A DNA stretch of 64,000 nt, from positions 2,294,001 to 2,358,000 of the forward strand of contig NZ_CP014578.1 of assembly GCF_001634365.1 (NCBI RefSeq), read 5' to 3'. The DNA comes from Paraburkholderia phytofirmans OLGA172. GTDB taxonomy: Bacteria > Pseudomonadota > Gammaproteobacteria > Burkholderiales > Burkholderiaceae. This document shows, piece after piece, positions 8,527 to 16,907 of this stretch (positions are counted from its first letter, which is position 1; every line of letters begins with the position of its first letter). The notes beneath the pieces were generated by a model that was given only the letters and a program-made list of their open reading frames with translations, was not told the DNA's origin and did not search any database. Both the position numbers and the translations under genes were made by a program.

Positions 8527-8773
8527 TTACCCGCTTTTCTTCAGCGCATCCGCAATCCGATCCAGTTGTACGAGTAACGCCGCAGTCCGCGCCGCGATGG
8601 ACTCGGAAAGCGCCGGTGTAGCGAGCAACGCATCGATCCGCTTTCGCCAGTAATCGGGTTGCGCTACTGCTTTTTTTCCGATCCTTAATATCACCGTTCT
8701 GGATTAACCGCTCGAGTTCAAGCACCATTTTCCGGATATGAAAAAACTCTTCCTGTTCGTGATCATCCGCCAT
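8527..8773 (-). pseudogene. YWR-family small protein, frameshifted at an A7 run
   Basis: The first 34 codons (MADDHEQEEFFHIRKMVLE and on) start behind a strong GGAGGTGAAGG site. After the seven-base homopolymer at 8671-8677 the homologous frame changes by one base to QPDYWRKRIDALLATPALSE and LLVQLDRIADALKKSG. That second part matches the intact protein at 44894-45181 (LPAEYWRGRLHELLDATHLT, LLLQLDDF). Removing one base of the run restores an 81-residue protein. It could be a true mutation, a sequencing indel or slippage. The gene lies just upstream of the 52-aa membrane protein. Confidence 0.7.
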
Positions 8774-9298
8774 GGTCCTTCACCTCCAGCCCTTTTTGGT
8801 GTTTTGCGTTCGGCGTATTTTACAGAAACATTACATTGACTCGACATGAAGGACGTCTGGATCGGCCTGAACTGTCGATATTGTGGCGGAAAAAGGGATA
8901 TCGCTGTCCCGCCGTCAACAATACCGACCGTCCTTGCTGATTGATTATCTTAATTACCCGGCGCAGTTCATGCCGCTTTATTGCCAATGAGAATCAATAA
9001 CCGGCCCGCGCAATGCGGCGGGCGACGCGCTATACGAGATATCTGATTCACAGAATTTTAATTTCTTATTATGCGGTAATGGGAATCCTGGAACAGCTTC
9101 ACTGATTGATGCAGCGGAAAGAGACCTGGGACCGGACGGCAGGCTGATGGATCTGAACAGTTACGCGTCGGCCCAGACATCTCCAGTAGTTCCTCCCGCA
9201 CCGATGACGGGATGCTGGCGGACTTCCCGCGACACGCCGCTTTGCCACGCCTGCCCTCCTGCGGATAATACGAAGCAGATTTCTTTACCCGGTGGGCC
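8774..9298. other. Intergenic, nothing recognised
   Basis: No gene with a credible start on either strand. A GC-rich inverted stretch near 9002-9030 (CCGGCCCGCG...CGGGCGACGCGC) could form a weak hairpin. Confidence 0.35.
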
Positions 9299-9943
9299 AT
9301 GAGACGGGACGACGTTCGGATGCAGACGCTCGGCGAAGAGGTGGCGAACACGCTCATTCACGCTGCCGGACTGATACTCGTCGTCGTCATGGGGTTCGTC
9401 GTCTGGCCGCTGCCACGTACCGCTTCGAACCGGGTGCCAATGCCGGCCGCCGCGGCCTATCTGTCGACGATGGTACTGCTGTACGCAACATCGGCCGTGT
9501 ACCACGGGCTGCCGCCCGGTCGGGCCAAGCGACTCTGCATGAAGCTTGACTACTGCACGATCTACCTGTTTATCGCCGGTAGCTACACCCCTTTTGCGCT
9601 CGGTGTCCTGTCCGGACACGAAGGCACGGCACTGCTGCTCGTCATCTGGACCCTGGCGGTAGCTGGCATCGCATTACAGGCGTTCGGCAAGCTCGCGCAT
9701 CCGCTTCTGTCGACGGGGTTCTATCTCGCGATGGGATGGGCGGTGCTCGCCGTCGCATGGCCGCTCTTCGCATTGCTGCCCACAGCGGGTCTGGCCTGGT
9801 TGCTGGCAGGCGCTGCCTGTTACACCGGCGGGGTCGCTTTTTTCCTGATGGATAGCCGGCTGAAGTTCGCCCATTCGATCTGGCATCTGTTCGTGCTGGC
9901 GGGTTCGGCCTGCCATTTCGTCGCAATCGTTTGGTACGCCTAG
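9299..9943 (+). CDS. Hemolysin III / PAQR-family membrane protein, 214 aa
   Basis: Seven-helix inner-membrane protein of the hemolysin III (YqfA, PAQR-like) family. The metal-site residues of the family are visible: the first histidine in NTLIHAAG, the SAVYHG motif with the downstream D in LDYCTIYLFIAGSYTP, and the C-terminal H-x3-H-like region IWHLFVLAGSACHF. Length is normal. Members act as putative hydrolases or membrane-stress proteins; the hemolysin name is historical. A second ATG at 9320 is an alternative start. Stands alone. Confidence 0.85.
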   Translation: MRRDDVRMQTLGEEVANTLIHAAGLILVVVMGFVVWPLPRTASNRVPMPAAAAYLSTMVLLYATSAVYHGLPPGRAKRLCMKLDYCTIYLFIAGSYTPFALGVLSGHEGTALLLVIWTLAVAGIALQAFGKLAHPLLSTGFYLAMGWAVLAVAWPLFALLPTAGLAWLLAGAACYTGGVAFFLMDSRLKFAHSIWHLFVLAGSACHFVAIVWYA

Positions 9944-10066
9944 AGCCGGTCGGGGTAGTGGGCGCCGGCTGGCGACCACTATGGGCATCGCTCGAAACCG
10001 TTCATTCATATGCGATGCGGTTATTGGACGTTTGCAACGGATGTTGCGCGCACCGCAGATGTCTGA

Positions 10067-10510
10067 CTATTGCTGGTCGCCCGGAAGCTCGTCATCCGGC
10101 CTTGCATCATCTGCTTGCGACGTGTCAGTTGCGACAGCTACAACCGCAAGCGCGGATACCGCGGTCAACAGTGCGATGGCATCGACCGGTTTTTGCAGGA
10201 ACAGATTGTGTAAATCAGGGGGGCCGGCAGGCGGCAGGCTCAAGGAAGAAGCCAGAATGATCGGCACGCTGGCCAGCACCGGATCCTTCCGGAAAATCCG
10301 GGATAGCTCGGGGCCGTCGATACCAGGCATGTCCCAGTCGGTCAGCAGCAGATCCGGCCGGCCCATGCGCGCCAGGGCCCAAGCCGAGCCACCGTCAGGT
10401 GCCCAGACGACCTCGAACCCGTTCATGCGAAGGACGGTGGTCCATGCCGCCGCCGTCAGCCTGTCATCGTCGACGAGGAGGATCAGAGGCCGTTGCTCCT
10501 GTTGGTCCAC
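10067..10510 (-). CDS. Single-domain response regulator, 147 aa
   Basis: Receiver domain only. It has the acidic pocket LLVDDD (residues about 10-15), the phosphoacceptor Asp in LLTDWDMPGIDG, the Thr/Ser-equivalent in ILASSL and the Lys in FLQKPV. There is no output domain, so it would act by phosphotransfer or protein contact. The frame is open further upstream to a TTG, but I prefer the GTG at 10510, which sits behind GGGCGGGA. It is transcribed divergently from the histidine kinase at 10885 and is probably its partner. A similar receiver lies at 50199-50558. Confidence 0.85.
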   Translation of the reverse strand: MDQQEQRPLILLVDDDRLTAAAWTTVLRMNGFEVVWAPDGGSAWALARMGRPDLLLTDWDMPGIDGPELSRIFRKDPVLASVPIILASSLSLPPAGPPDLHNLFLQKPVDAIALLTAVSALAVVAVATDTSQADDARPDDELPGDQQ

Positions 10511-10884
10511 TTTTCCCGCCCCTGGTTTGCCTTGAACAGGAAGGAGCAGCAAAAATCACGCCGCGCTATGCGAAGCCATCGTGCCGCCTGACTGTCCTGC
10601 ACCGGAGCGTTGACGCGCAGCGGCCGGCGCACCTCGAATCTGGATGCCGCCCACGCCGCTTCCCCGCGAGAACGCACAGCGCGCGTAAGATGTATCTACA
10701 CGCAGGTGAAAGGTAGCTGTTGCCGGAAAATCAACCGGTCACGGCGACTGCCGCGCACAAACATTTGCCCTGGACGGGGTTGAGCAATTTTGTCCGGGAC
10801 AATGACGGCGTCGCCGCAGACAGCGTCTGGCCGCGACAGCTGGCCACTAATGAAGTGCCGAAGACTGGCGTCGGGGGTTGCATC
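10511..10884. other. Divergent promoter region of the regulator/kinase pair
   Basis: This holds the start regions of the divergent response regulator and kinase genes. It contains a degenerate copy of the recurring intergenic element at 10689-10713. The kinase frame stays open upstream to 10720, but the better start is at 10885. Confidence 0.5.
10689..10713 (+). repeat. Degenerate copy of the recurring element upstream of the kinase
   Basis: After a poor first box (CGTAAGAT) the sequence GTATCTACACGCAG then GTGAAAGG closely matches copy C at 20831-20855 (GTATGTTCTCGCAG then GTGAGAGG) with the same 14-bp spacing. It lies about 170 bp before the kinase start. Confidence 0.45.
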
Positions 10885-12021
10885 ATGATGCACGTTTTCC
10901 TGGCTAACAATCGCCATGAGCTGATAGAAAGATGCCGGGCTAAGGTCGCGCAACGGCCCGCGCGGGCGGCAACTGCGCAGCAACTCCAGAATGGGGTGCC
11001 GCTGTTCCTGGACCAGCTCATCAGGACGCTGCGGATGGAGCAGACATCGGAGCCGATGGACAGCCGCCGGATTTCGGGACCCTCGGGCGGTGGAGCGTCG
11101 TTATCGGAAATTGGCGAGTCAGCCGCACAGCACGGGCGGGAACTGTTGGCGCTCGGGTTCTCGGTAGATCAGGTCGTGCACGACTACGGCGACCTGTGCC
11201 AGGCCGTTACCGATCTGGCTTACGAGCGCGATGCGCCATTCCAGATCGACGAGTTCCGCACCCTCAACCGCTGTCTGGACAATGCGATAGCCGATGCGGT
11301 CACCGAATTCAGCTACCAGCGCGATTTTGCAGTGGCGGGCAGGCAGGCCATTGAGCTGCATGAACGGCTGGGATTCTTCGCCCACGAACTGCGTAACCTG
11401 CTTCAGACTGCCACGCTCGCGTTTACCGCCGCCAAAACCGGAAACTTAAGTCTGTCCGGCGCCACGGGGGCGGTGCTGGAGCGCAGCCTGGACGGGCTGC
11501 GCGATCTGATCGCGCATTCACTGGATGAGGTCCGGACGTCAGCAGGAATTTCCGTGCAATCCAGGATGTTTTCCGTTGGTGAATTCATTGCGGAAGTCAA
11601 ACGTGCCGCCGACCTTGCGGCCCAGGTTCGCGGATGCATATTGAAGGTGTCCGCGGTGGACCCGCGACTCGCCGTCAGTGGAGACCATGACCAGCTTTAC
11701 TCGGCGGTCGGAAACCTGCTGCAGAACGCCTTCAAGTTCACCCCCCCTCACAGCGAGGTGACGCTGGACACGTATGCCGTGTCGGATCGCATCCTGATCG
11801 ATGTGAGAGACCAGTGCGGCGGTCTGCCGCCCGGAGATGCAGAACGGATGTTCCTGCCGTTTACCCAGAATGGCGAGGACAGAACCGGACTGGGACTGGG
11901 ACTGTCCATCACGCGGCGTAGTGTCGAGGCCAATAACGGGATGCTGAGCGTGCGCGATGTGCCAGGCACCGGCTGCGTCTTCACGATCAGCCTGCCCCGG
12001 TATGCGACGACGGAAAGCTAG
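10885..12021 (+). CDS. Sensor histidine kinase with RsbRD-like N-terminus, 378 aa
   Basis: The N-terminal 100-140 residues (NRHELIERCRAKVAQRPAR, then GVPLFLDQL) look like the RsbT co-antagonist RsbRD N-terminal domain. The catalytic part has the phospho-accepting His in FFAHELRNLLQTA (about residue 166), the N-box in NLLQNAFKFTPP, G1 as DQCGG and G2 as GLGLGLSI. It ends normally with GTGCVFTISLP. There are no membrane segments, so the sensor is cytoplasmic. It is probably paired with the divergent response regulator at 10067-10510. Start chosen at the ATG pair 10885/10888. Confidence 0.85.
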   Translation: MMHVFLANNRHELIERCRAKVAQRPARAATAQQLQNGVPLFLDQLIRTLRMEQTSEPMDSRRISGPSGGGASLSEIGESAAQHGRELLALGFSVDQVVHDYGDLCQAVTDLAYERDAPFQIDEFRTLNRCLDNAIADAVTEFSYQRDFAVAGRQAIELHERLGFFAHELRNLLQTATLAFTAAKTGNLSLSGATGAVLERSLDGLRDLIAHSLDEVRTSAGISVQSRMFSVGEFIAEVKRAADLAAQVRGCILKVSAVDPRLAVSGDHDQLYSAVGNLLQNAFKFTPPHSEVTLDTYAVSDRILIDVRDQCGGLPPGDAERMFLPFTQNGEDRTGLGLGLSITRRSVEANNGMLSVRDVPGTGCVFTISLPRYATTES

Positions 12022-12157
12022 GCGCGAGCGCTGCCACGCCACTCTGTGAGAGTCATGCGATCACGGCAAATGGGCGGCTGCGATTGCGATCTGGATGCGA
12101 AACGACGCTGCGAAAAGCGGGGCAACGCGCATTAGAAAGCAAACGGTCCGCGCAGTT

Positions 12158-12391
12158 TTACCGAAGGGAAAACGGCGGCCTCGGGTGTTGCCGACCGTCG
12201 ATATGGGCTTTTGCGTATTCAACGGCAAACATGCATGCCGCGCTTTCGGACGCGAAGTAACCAAGAATGCCGAATGTTTCGCGTTTGCCGTTCCGGTGCG
12301 TGACTATCGCGGTTGCGGCGTAGCCTGGCATGGAAATTGGAGCGAGAGGCATGATGGTCGATGTCTTGTATTCCACGGGATCAGCGTGCAT
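12158..12391 (-). CDS. Hypothetical small protein, 77 aa
   Basis: Unknown function. The middle (MPGYAATAIVTHRNGKRETF, then GILGYFASESAACMFAVEYA) looks like a compact beta-beta-alpha fold and is well behaved as coding sequence. An AAGGAG site lies 9 bases before the ATG. ATGs further in (12352, 12331) are alternative starts. It faces the kinase gene tail and stands between regulatory and stress genes. Confidence 0.55.
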   Translation of the reverse strand: MHADPVEYKTSTIMPLAPISMPGYAATAIVTHRNGKRETFGILGYFASESAACMFAVEYAKAHIDGRQHPRPPFSLR

Positions 12392-12691
12392 GACATGTCG
12401 CTCCTTGTCGTCGCTCGGCGGCCCGACTGTGATGTCTCAATTATTCCATCCTACGACAATTGTGTGACGATCAAAAGGTCATCGCCTAACTGGCGGCAAG
12501 AGCGGTCGACGCGGCCGAGGTCAACCCACCCAAAGCCGCAGTCGAGGGAAGAAGTCACCCACCAGAACCATCGGGTAACGAACAGCCCGTCACGTCCACA
12601 CTCACCGACGCGCAGCCTGTGAGGCCTGAGATTTGCTGCTCACTGCGTTTGCGGGCACGTCCTTTCACTACAGCCCGTAAGGGGTAAGGTC
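12392..12691. other. Intergenic, nothing recognised
   Basis: Upstream region of the CBS-domain gene; no repeat or gene recognised. Confidence 0.35.
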
Positions 12692-13441
12692 ATGTTAGTC
12701 AGAGATGTGATGAAAGAGCCAGTTTGCGTTCAGGCTGGGGAAACCCTCGACGCGGCAGCTCGCAAGCTGAAAAAGGAAAATATCGGTGCCCTGCCGGTGT
12801 GCCTGAACAACAGGGTGATCGGCATGATTACCGACCGCGATATCACGATGCGCGGCGTCGCGGATGCCCGCGACGTCAGCAAGATGACCGTGCGTGAGGC
12901 GATGTCGGCCGAGATCCTCTTCTGCTTCGAGGATGACCGGGCCGAAGACGCCGAAACGATCATGCGCCAGAATCATGTGCAGCGTCTGGCCGTCCTCGAT
13001 CGTGGAGACCAGCACCTGATCGGCATCATTTCACTGACTGCGTTAAGCGGCGGTGTGTCCGAGCGACGGCCTTATGAGGTGATCTTCCATAAGACGTTCA
13101 CTGATCATCGCGGCCATCCCCATCACAGTGAGTTGATGCGTATTACCGTGGCCAAAGGCACAAAAGAAGAGGCGATCAACACCGCCACCCGTCAGTTTGA
13201 AGAGATGAACAAGGTCAAGGTCTGGCATCAGCTCGCTGACGGATATGACGTCACGAGCGTCCATGTCGATGCGCGGGGTGCGACGGTTGAAGAACGCGAG
13301 CCGACTTCAGAGAGGGAAGCCCGGATACTGCGCCGGGCCCGCGAACTATGGGAGCGCGCGGGTACCCCAGAAGGCCAGGACGAGCAGATCTGGGGACAGG
13401 CTGCCGCCGAGATCGACCGCGAGGACCACCCTCAGGACTGA
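12692..13441 (+). CDS. CBS-domain protein with DUF2934 tail, 249 aa
   Basis: Two CBS motifs fill residues 1-125 (VRDVMKEPVCVQAGETLDAA, then GMITDRDITMRG; second, VREAMSAEILFCFEDD, IGIISLTAL) and would bind adenine nucleotides as an energy or redox sensor. A middle segment (about 130-190, YEVIFHKTF to VKVWHQLADGYDV) is a small alpha/beta region that I do not recognise. The C-terminus (REARILRRARELWERAGTPE) is a DUF2934 module like the stand-alone protein at 35676-35858. It is monocistronic, within stress genes. The start follows GTAAGGGGTAAGGTC. Confidence 0.85.
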   Translation: MLVRDVMKEPVCVQAGETLDAAARKLKKENIGALPVCLNNRVIGMITDRDITMRGVADARDVSKMTVREAMSAEILFCFEDDRAEDAETIMRQNHVQRLAVLDRGDQHLIGIISLTALSGGVSERRPYEVIFHKTFTDHRGHPHHSELMRITVAKGTKEEAINTATRQFEEMNKVKVWHQLADGYDVTSVHVDARGATVEEREPTSEREARILRRARELWERAGTPEGQDEQIWGQAAAEIDREDHPQD

Positions 13442-13637
13442 TGCGTCGCGAGACAACGAGCCCAGGCAGAGGGCCCAGGTAATCGCTATCGTACAGACGG
13501 GGGGCGTCCGATCCGTGCTGGTCCCCGCTCTTGGAGGTCACCATGTAAATCCAGCTCTCGTCCGAGGCCATCCCGGCTCTCAAGTCGCTTGACAGAACTC
13601 CGGGTTCTCAGGCGGTGACGTCGCACCCTATGGTTAA

Positions 13638-14820
13638 GGAAGGTCTGCAAAAGTCCTGGCATTGCGTTGCTGCTGAGCTATCCTGGAAGCAGAGCCAATT
13701 AGGTGGGGAGCAGTGTAATGACGCAACTTGGTCTTGGTCTGGATCTGTCAACGAAGCGCACGCGCAAGCGGGAATTTCTCGATGAGATGCGACGCGTTGT
13801 GCCCTGGTTGAAGCTGATTGCGCTGATCGAGCCGCACTATCCCACGGGCAAAACCGGTCGGCCGCCGTTCCCGATTGCGACGATGCTGCAGATTCATTTC
13901 ATGCAGCAATGGTTCGGTCTGTCAGACCCTGCCATGGAAGAGGCACTCTATGACGTGCCGCTGTATCGCGAGTTCGCGGGTCTCGACGGCGGGATGGTCC
14001 GCTTGCCGGATGAAAGCACGATTCTCCGGTTCCGCCATCTGCTGGAAACGCACGGTCTGGCGGTGCAAATGCTGGCGCTGGTCAATGAAATCCTGACGGA
14101 GAAAGGCCTGATGCTTAAGGCTGGGTCGGCAGTCGACGCCACCCTGATCGCCGCGCCCGGTTCGACAAAGAATGGCTCCGGCACGCGCGATCCTGAAATG
14201 CAATCAACGCAGAAAGGTGGCAACTGGTACTTCGGGATGAAAATGCATATCGGCGTGGACGCCGATTCGGGCCTGGTCCATACGGTCATTGGAACGGCGG
14301 CCAATGTTCACGACATTACCGTAGCCCAGACGTTGCTGCATCGTGAAGAAACGGATGTGTACGCAGACGCCGGATATCAGGGTATCGAAAAGCGTTGTGA
14401 GCCTGAGGCGGTGCGTTGGCATGTTGCAATGCGACCGGCAAAGCGCAGGAAACTGGATCTGAGTGATTCGTTGGACGCGATATACGATCAGATCGAACGC
14501 CTGAAGGCGGGTATTCGGGCCAAGGTCGAACACCCGTTTCGCATCCTCAAGCGGCAGTTCGGTTACATGAAGACGCGCTATCGTGGTTTGCCGAAGAACA
14601 TCGCCCAGATCACCACGCTGTTTGCTTTGGGCAATTTATGGATGGCTCGCAGAGCTTTGCGCAAAGCTTGAAACACCGGGCCGATGAAGGCCATATGTCT
14701 GGTTGGAGCGCTCCGGAGCGCGGAAAACCCCTCGCAATCAGCTCACCAACAAAGATCTGAACGCCGAGGTTGCGCTCGATGTGAAAGGTAACGCTTCAAA
14801 GCTAGTTGTGCAGAGCTTCC
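13638..14820 (+). mobile_element. IS5-family insertion sequence, complete (1183 bp), TSD TTAA
   Basis: Left end GGAAGGTCTGCA at 13638; the right end is its near-complement ending at 14820 (GGAAGCTCTGCA on the other strand). TTAA lies on both outer sides (13634-13637 and 14821-14824), fitting the YTAR target of IS5. One intact transposase is inside. The insertion stops just before the stop codon of the small gene at 14825-14998. Confidence 0.93.
13718..14671 (+). CDS. IS5-family transposase, 317 aa
   Basis: DDE transposase. It has the N-terminal DUF772 domain (EPHYPTGKTGRPPFPIATML, LPDESTILRFRHLLE), the first catalytic Asp in GSAVDATLI, the second in YADAGYQG, and the Glu in the Y-(2)-R-(3)-E-(6)-K-type region (RAKVEHPFRILKRQFGYMKT). 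Full length. I use the ATG at 13718, preceded by GTGGGGAGCAG, instead of the in-frame GTG 15 bases earlier. Confidence 0.93.
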   Translation: MTQLGLGLDLSTKRTRKREFLDEMRRVVPWLKLIALIEPHYPTGKTGRPPFPIATMLQIHFMQQWFGLSDPAMEEALYDVPLYREFAGLDGGMVRLPDESTILRFRHLLETHGLAVQMLALVNEILTEKGLMLKAGSAVDATLIAAPGSTKNGSGTRDPEMQSTQKGGNWYFGMKMHIGVDADSGLVHTVIGTAANVHDITVAQTLLHREETDVYADAGYQGIEKRCEPEAVRWHVAMRPAKRRKLDLSDSLDAIYDQIERLKAGIRAKVEHPFRILKRQFGYMKTRYRGLPKNIAQITTLFALGNLWMARRALRKA

Positions 14821-14824
14821 TTAA

Positions 14825-14998
14825 CTAACTACGGACCTGTTTCTTATGTGATTTCTTGCGATCCGGCTCCGGTTTGATTTTTGTTACGCCGCCGATCGAG
14901 GGCGGATCGCTCGCCGGAAAGGTGTCCTCGACGGCCTTGTCGACGTTGGGTTCGCTCTTGTCGCTGTTCTGATGTTGTTCGGGATGGTAGATGCGCAT
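14825..14998 (-). CDS. Small hydrophilic protein, 57 aa
   Basis: The sequence begins MRIYHPEQHQNSDKSE and contains VEDTFPASDPPSIGG, with a Lys-rich tail. GGAGG stands 5 bases before the ATG. The protein is unstructured-looking and charged; the motif with TFPASDPPS recurs, as I recall, in small uncharacterised proteins of Burkholderia stress clusters. Its stop codon directly touches the TTAA duplication of the IS5 insertion, so the coding part escaped disruption by one base. No function can be assigned. Confidence 0.7.
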   Translation of the reverse strand: MRIYHPEQHQNSDKSEPNVDKAVEDTFPASDPPSIGGVTKIKPEPDRKKSHKKQVRS

Positions 14999-15142
14999 GA
15001 TGGCCTCCGGTTGTGAGTTGTTGGGGACGATCGTGTCCCGGAAATATCAGCAGGTTGCGTCCGTGCGGCAGAATCAGGCGGTGCGGTTGGGACGTGTGGC
15101 ACCGGCTCAGGCGTGAGTGCCGGCGAACGCGAATATAAACGG

Positions 15143-15439
15143 CTAGCGCTTGCACGTGACCTCGTGTTCAGGCGACTGCGTGTTGGTGTTCGCATCTTTC
15201 TGTTTGCGTTGCTGATACGCATCACCGCCGCGACGATCGGTGTCGGTCAGGCCGCGCGAGAGGTCCTGATGCGCCTGTCGCCCGACGTCGAGGGTACCTT
15301 CTTCGTGTTGCGATTCCGCGGACTGGTCGGTCTCGTGCGGCAGTGGCAGCGGTGCATCGTTTTCCTGAACATTTTCCGCCCCGGTAGCGGCATCACTGGA
15401 GACGGCATTGGCAGCGGGCTTCCGTTCTGCGCATTTCAT
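15143..15439 (-). CDS. Hypothetical hydrophilic protein, 98 aa
   Basis: Start chosen at the internal ATG (MKCAERKPAANAVSSDAATG) behind CGGAGTCT; the open frame extends upstream without a good start. It is rich in Glu, Asp, Gln and Ala and probably disordered. The blocks ENDAPLPLPHETDQSAESQ and QAHQDLSRGLTDTDRRGGDA are typical of a small uncharacterised Burkholderia family, from memory. On the same strand as the 57-aa and 24-aa genes around it, but with its own ribosome-binding site. Confidence 0.6.
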   Translation of the reverse strand: MKCAERKPAANAVSSDAATGAENVQENDAPLPLPHETDQSAESQHEEGTLDVGRQAHQDLSRGLTDTDRRGGDAYQQRKQKDANTNTQSPEHEVTCKR

Positions 15440-15634
15440 CACAGACTCCGTTGTGCAAGGTAGATCCGGATCGTCTGACCGGAGATCGTGCGCGGCTGGC
15501 GCGCACGATCGCGGCCGGAGCGTTTCTTCATCCCGGCGGTGAGTCGTAGCGGCTCGTCGTCGCGTCTTCGCATGGCGGCCGTCCAGACATGATGGCACCC
15601 CCGCTGGCGACGTTTTCCAACGGTAACGAAGGCC

Positions 15635-15709
15635 TTACCTCAATCCGACATAGCCGAGCACAAACAGGACGATGACCACGGCTCCCACAAGCCAGACGAT
15701 GTTGTACAT
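15635..15709 (-). CDS. 24-aa membrane peptide
   Basis: The whole product is MYNIVWLVGAVVIVLFVLGY plus VGLR. AAGGAG lies 7-8 bases upstream, so translation is plausible despite the size. It is one hydrophobic helix with a C-terminal Arg, similar in design to DUF3309-type mini-membrane proteins such as the one at 24088-24243. It lies downstream of copy A of the recurring element in the same direction. Role unknown. Confidence 0.6.
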   Translation of the reverse strand: MYNIVWLVGAVVIVLFVLGYVGLR

Positions 15710-16240
15710 GACGCTCTCCTTAAGTTCGACAGCCCCTTCAACAGCCGCGCGACGCGTGGGTCGCGACCAGCTAGCGAAACGTGCCGTGGCATCTGGCGGT
15801 CTGTCACAACATGGACGTGCTACGTTGCGCCGGTCACCGGCTGTCCGCGAATGTCCTGGCTCGCGGGAACGACCCGGGAATCGTTGGTACGCGCAGGGCG
15901 TAATACTACGTTCTCACCTGCGGCAGAGTAAGTCTGTACGGTAGCGGTCAACACCGTTCACTCGACGGCGTCCCGATGCTCGTGTTCCATCCGACGGGCG
16001 AGCCAGGCGGCCACAGGGCGAGCCTGTACATTAAACGACGGTGTCGAACGAAGGCAGCAGCGGTAGGGACGTTGACCGAGATGGGCATTGGACGGTGATC
16101 GAAGCCTGAGCGGGCGAGCGGTTCGAAAGCTTCAAGGCTGGCAAGCCGCATCACCTGGTGCAAAATAAGCGCGATTACCCGAGAATATCCGGGCGTATTC
16201 AAATATCTGGGTTACTCACCTGATCCGAGGGGAACTGACC
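15710..16240. other. Intergenic; carries copy A of the recurring element
   Basis: No gene supportable. Copy A of the recurring element (15885-15952) points leftwards towards the 24-aa gene. The right end holds the GAGGGGAACTG ribosome-binding site of the HU gene. Confidence 0.5.
15885..15952 (-). repeat. Recurring intergenic element, copy A
   Basis: On the minus strand: GCTACCGTACAGAC (inside 15932-15952), 14 bp, GTGAGAAC (15910-15917), 13 bp, CTGCGCGTACCA (15885-15896). Same boxes and spacing as copy D. It precedes the 24-aa peptide gene by about 175 bp. Confidence 0.7.
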
Positions 16241-16516
16241 ATGAACAAGCAGGAACTCATCGATGCAGTGTCGGCCGTCACCGGCGACAGCAAATCAGCC
16301 ACGGCACAAGTCATCGACGCCTTCACCGAGATCGTTGGCTCCGCGTTGGCGAAGGGAGATACGGTGCAGTTGATTGGCTTCGGCTCGTTCGGCGTCGGCG
16401 CACGCGCCGCACGCACGGGACGCAATCCCGCCACGGGCGAGGCAATGCACATTGCTGCAGCAAAAACCGTCAAGTTCACCGCAGGTAAGGCCCTCAAGGA
16501 GCGCGTGAACGCGTGA
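16241..16516 (+). CDS. hupB: HU family DNA-binding protein, 91 aa
   Basis: Nucleoid protein [17 protein letters not shown] at the start, [21 protein letters not shown] for the beta-arm with its tip RNPATG, and [15 protein letters not shown] at the end give the full fold. GAGGGG precedes the ATG. A hairpin 50 bp downstream is a likely terminator. A shortened copy of this gene's first 28 codons lies at 45588-45672. Confidence 0.95.
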   Translation: MNKQELIDAVSAVTGDSKSATAQVIDAFTEIVGSALAKGDTVQLIGFGSFGVGARAARTGRNPATGEAMHIAAAKTVKFTAGKALKERVNA

Positions 16517-16566
16517 CAAGTGCGGTTCATGATATGAAGAAAGGCAGCCGCATCGCTATCGGAGAG

Positions 16567-16589
16567 GGGTTACCGTCGGGTAGCCCTTT
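16567..16589 (+). terminator. Probable terminator of the HU gene
   Basis: GGGTTACC, loop GTCG, GGTAGCCC (one G-U pair) followed by TTT, 50 bp after the HU stop codon. Confidence 0.6.
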
Positions 16590-16907
16590 GCATGTCCAGC
16601 CCCGCCCGACCCGCTGTCTCGCGAGTGCGACCTGAGGCGCCGTCAGGATTCGTGCGCGGTCACCCCGTTCGCAGGGTTTCAATTCATCGTGACACGAAGG
16701 CAAGGATCGCATCCAGGCATTCGGACCGTCATCCGGCACCTCGCCGATTGTCGGCGCGAGACGCAAGGCGGCGCCGCCCTAATCGGGATCCGTCTTGCCA
16801 CCGACATCGATCGTCGAGGTCGCCGCGACGGCCGCGGAAAGACCTGTGGCCGATTCCGCGCCAAAGCCTGGCTCGTCCGGACGATTGTCATGTGTCGCGC
16901 TCGCTTC
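16590..16907. other. Intergenic, nothing recognised
   Basis: Convergent gap between HU and the Nramp-related gene; open frames on both strands look like chance in GC-rich DNA. Confidence 0.35.

Noticed and set aside
12095..12622. Plus-strand open frame of 175 codons
   Set aside because: It overlaps the better-supported minus-strand gene 12158-12391 and has no ribosome-binding site or recognisable sequence.
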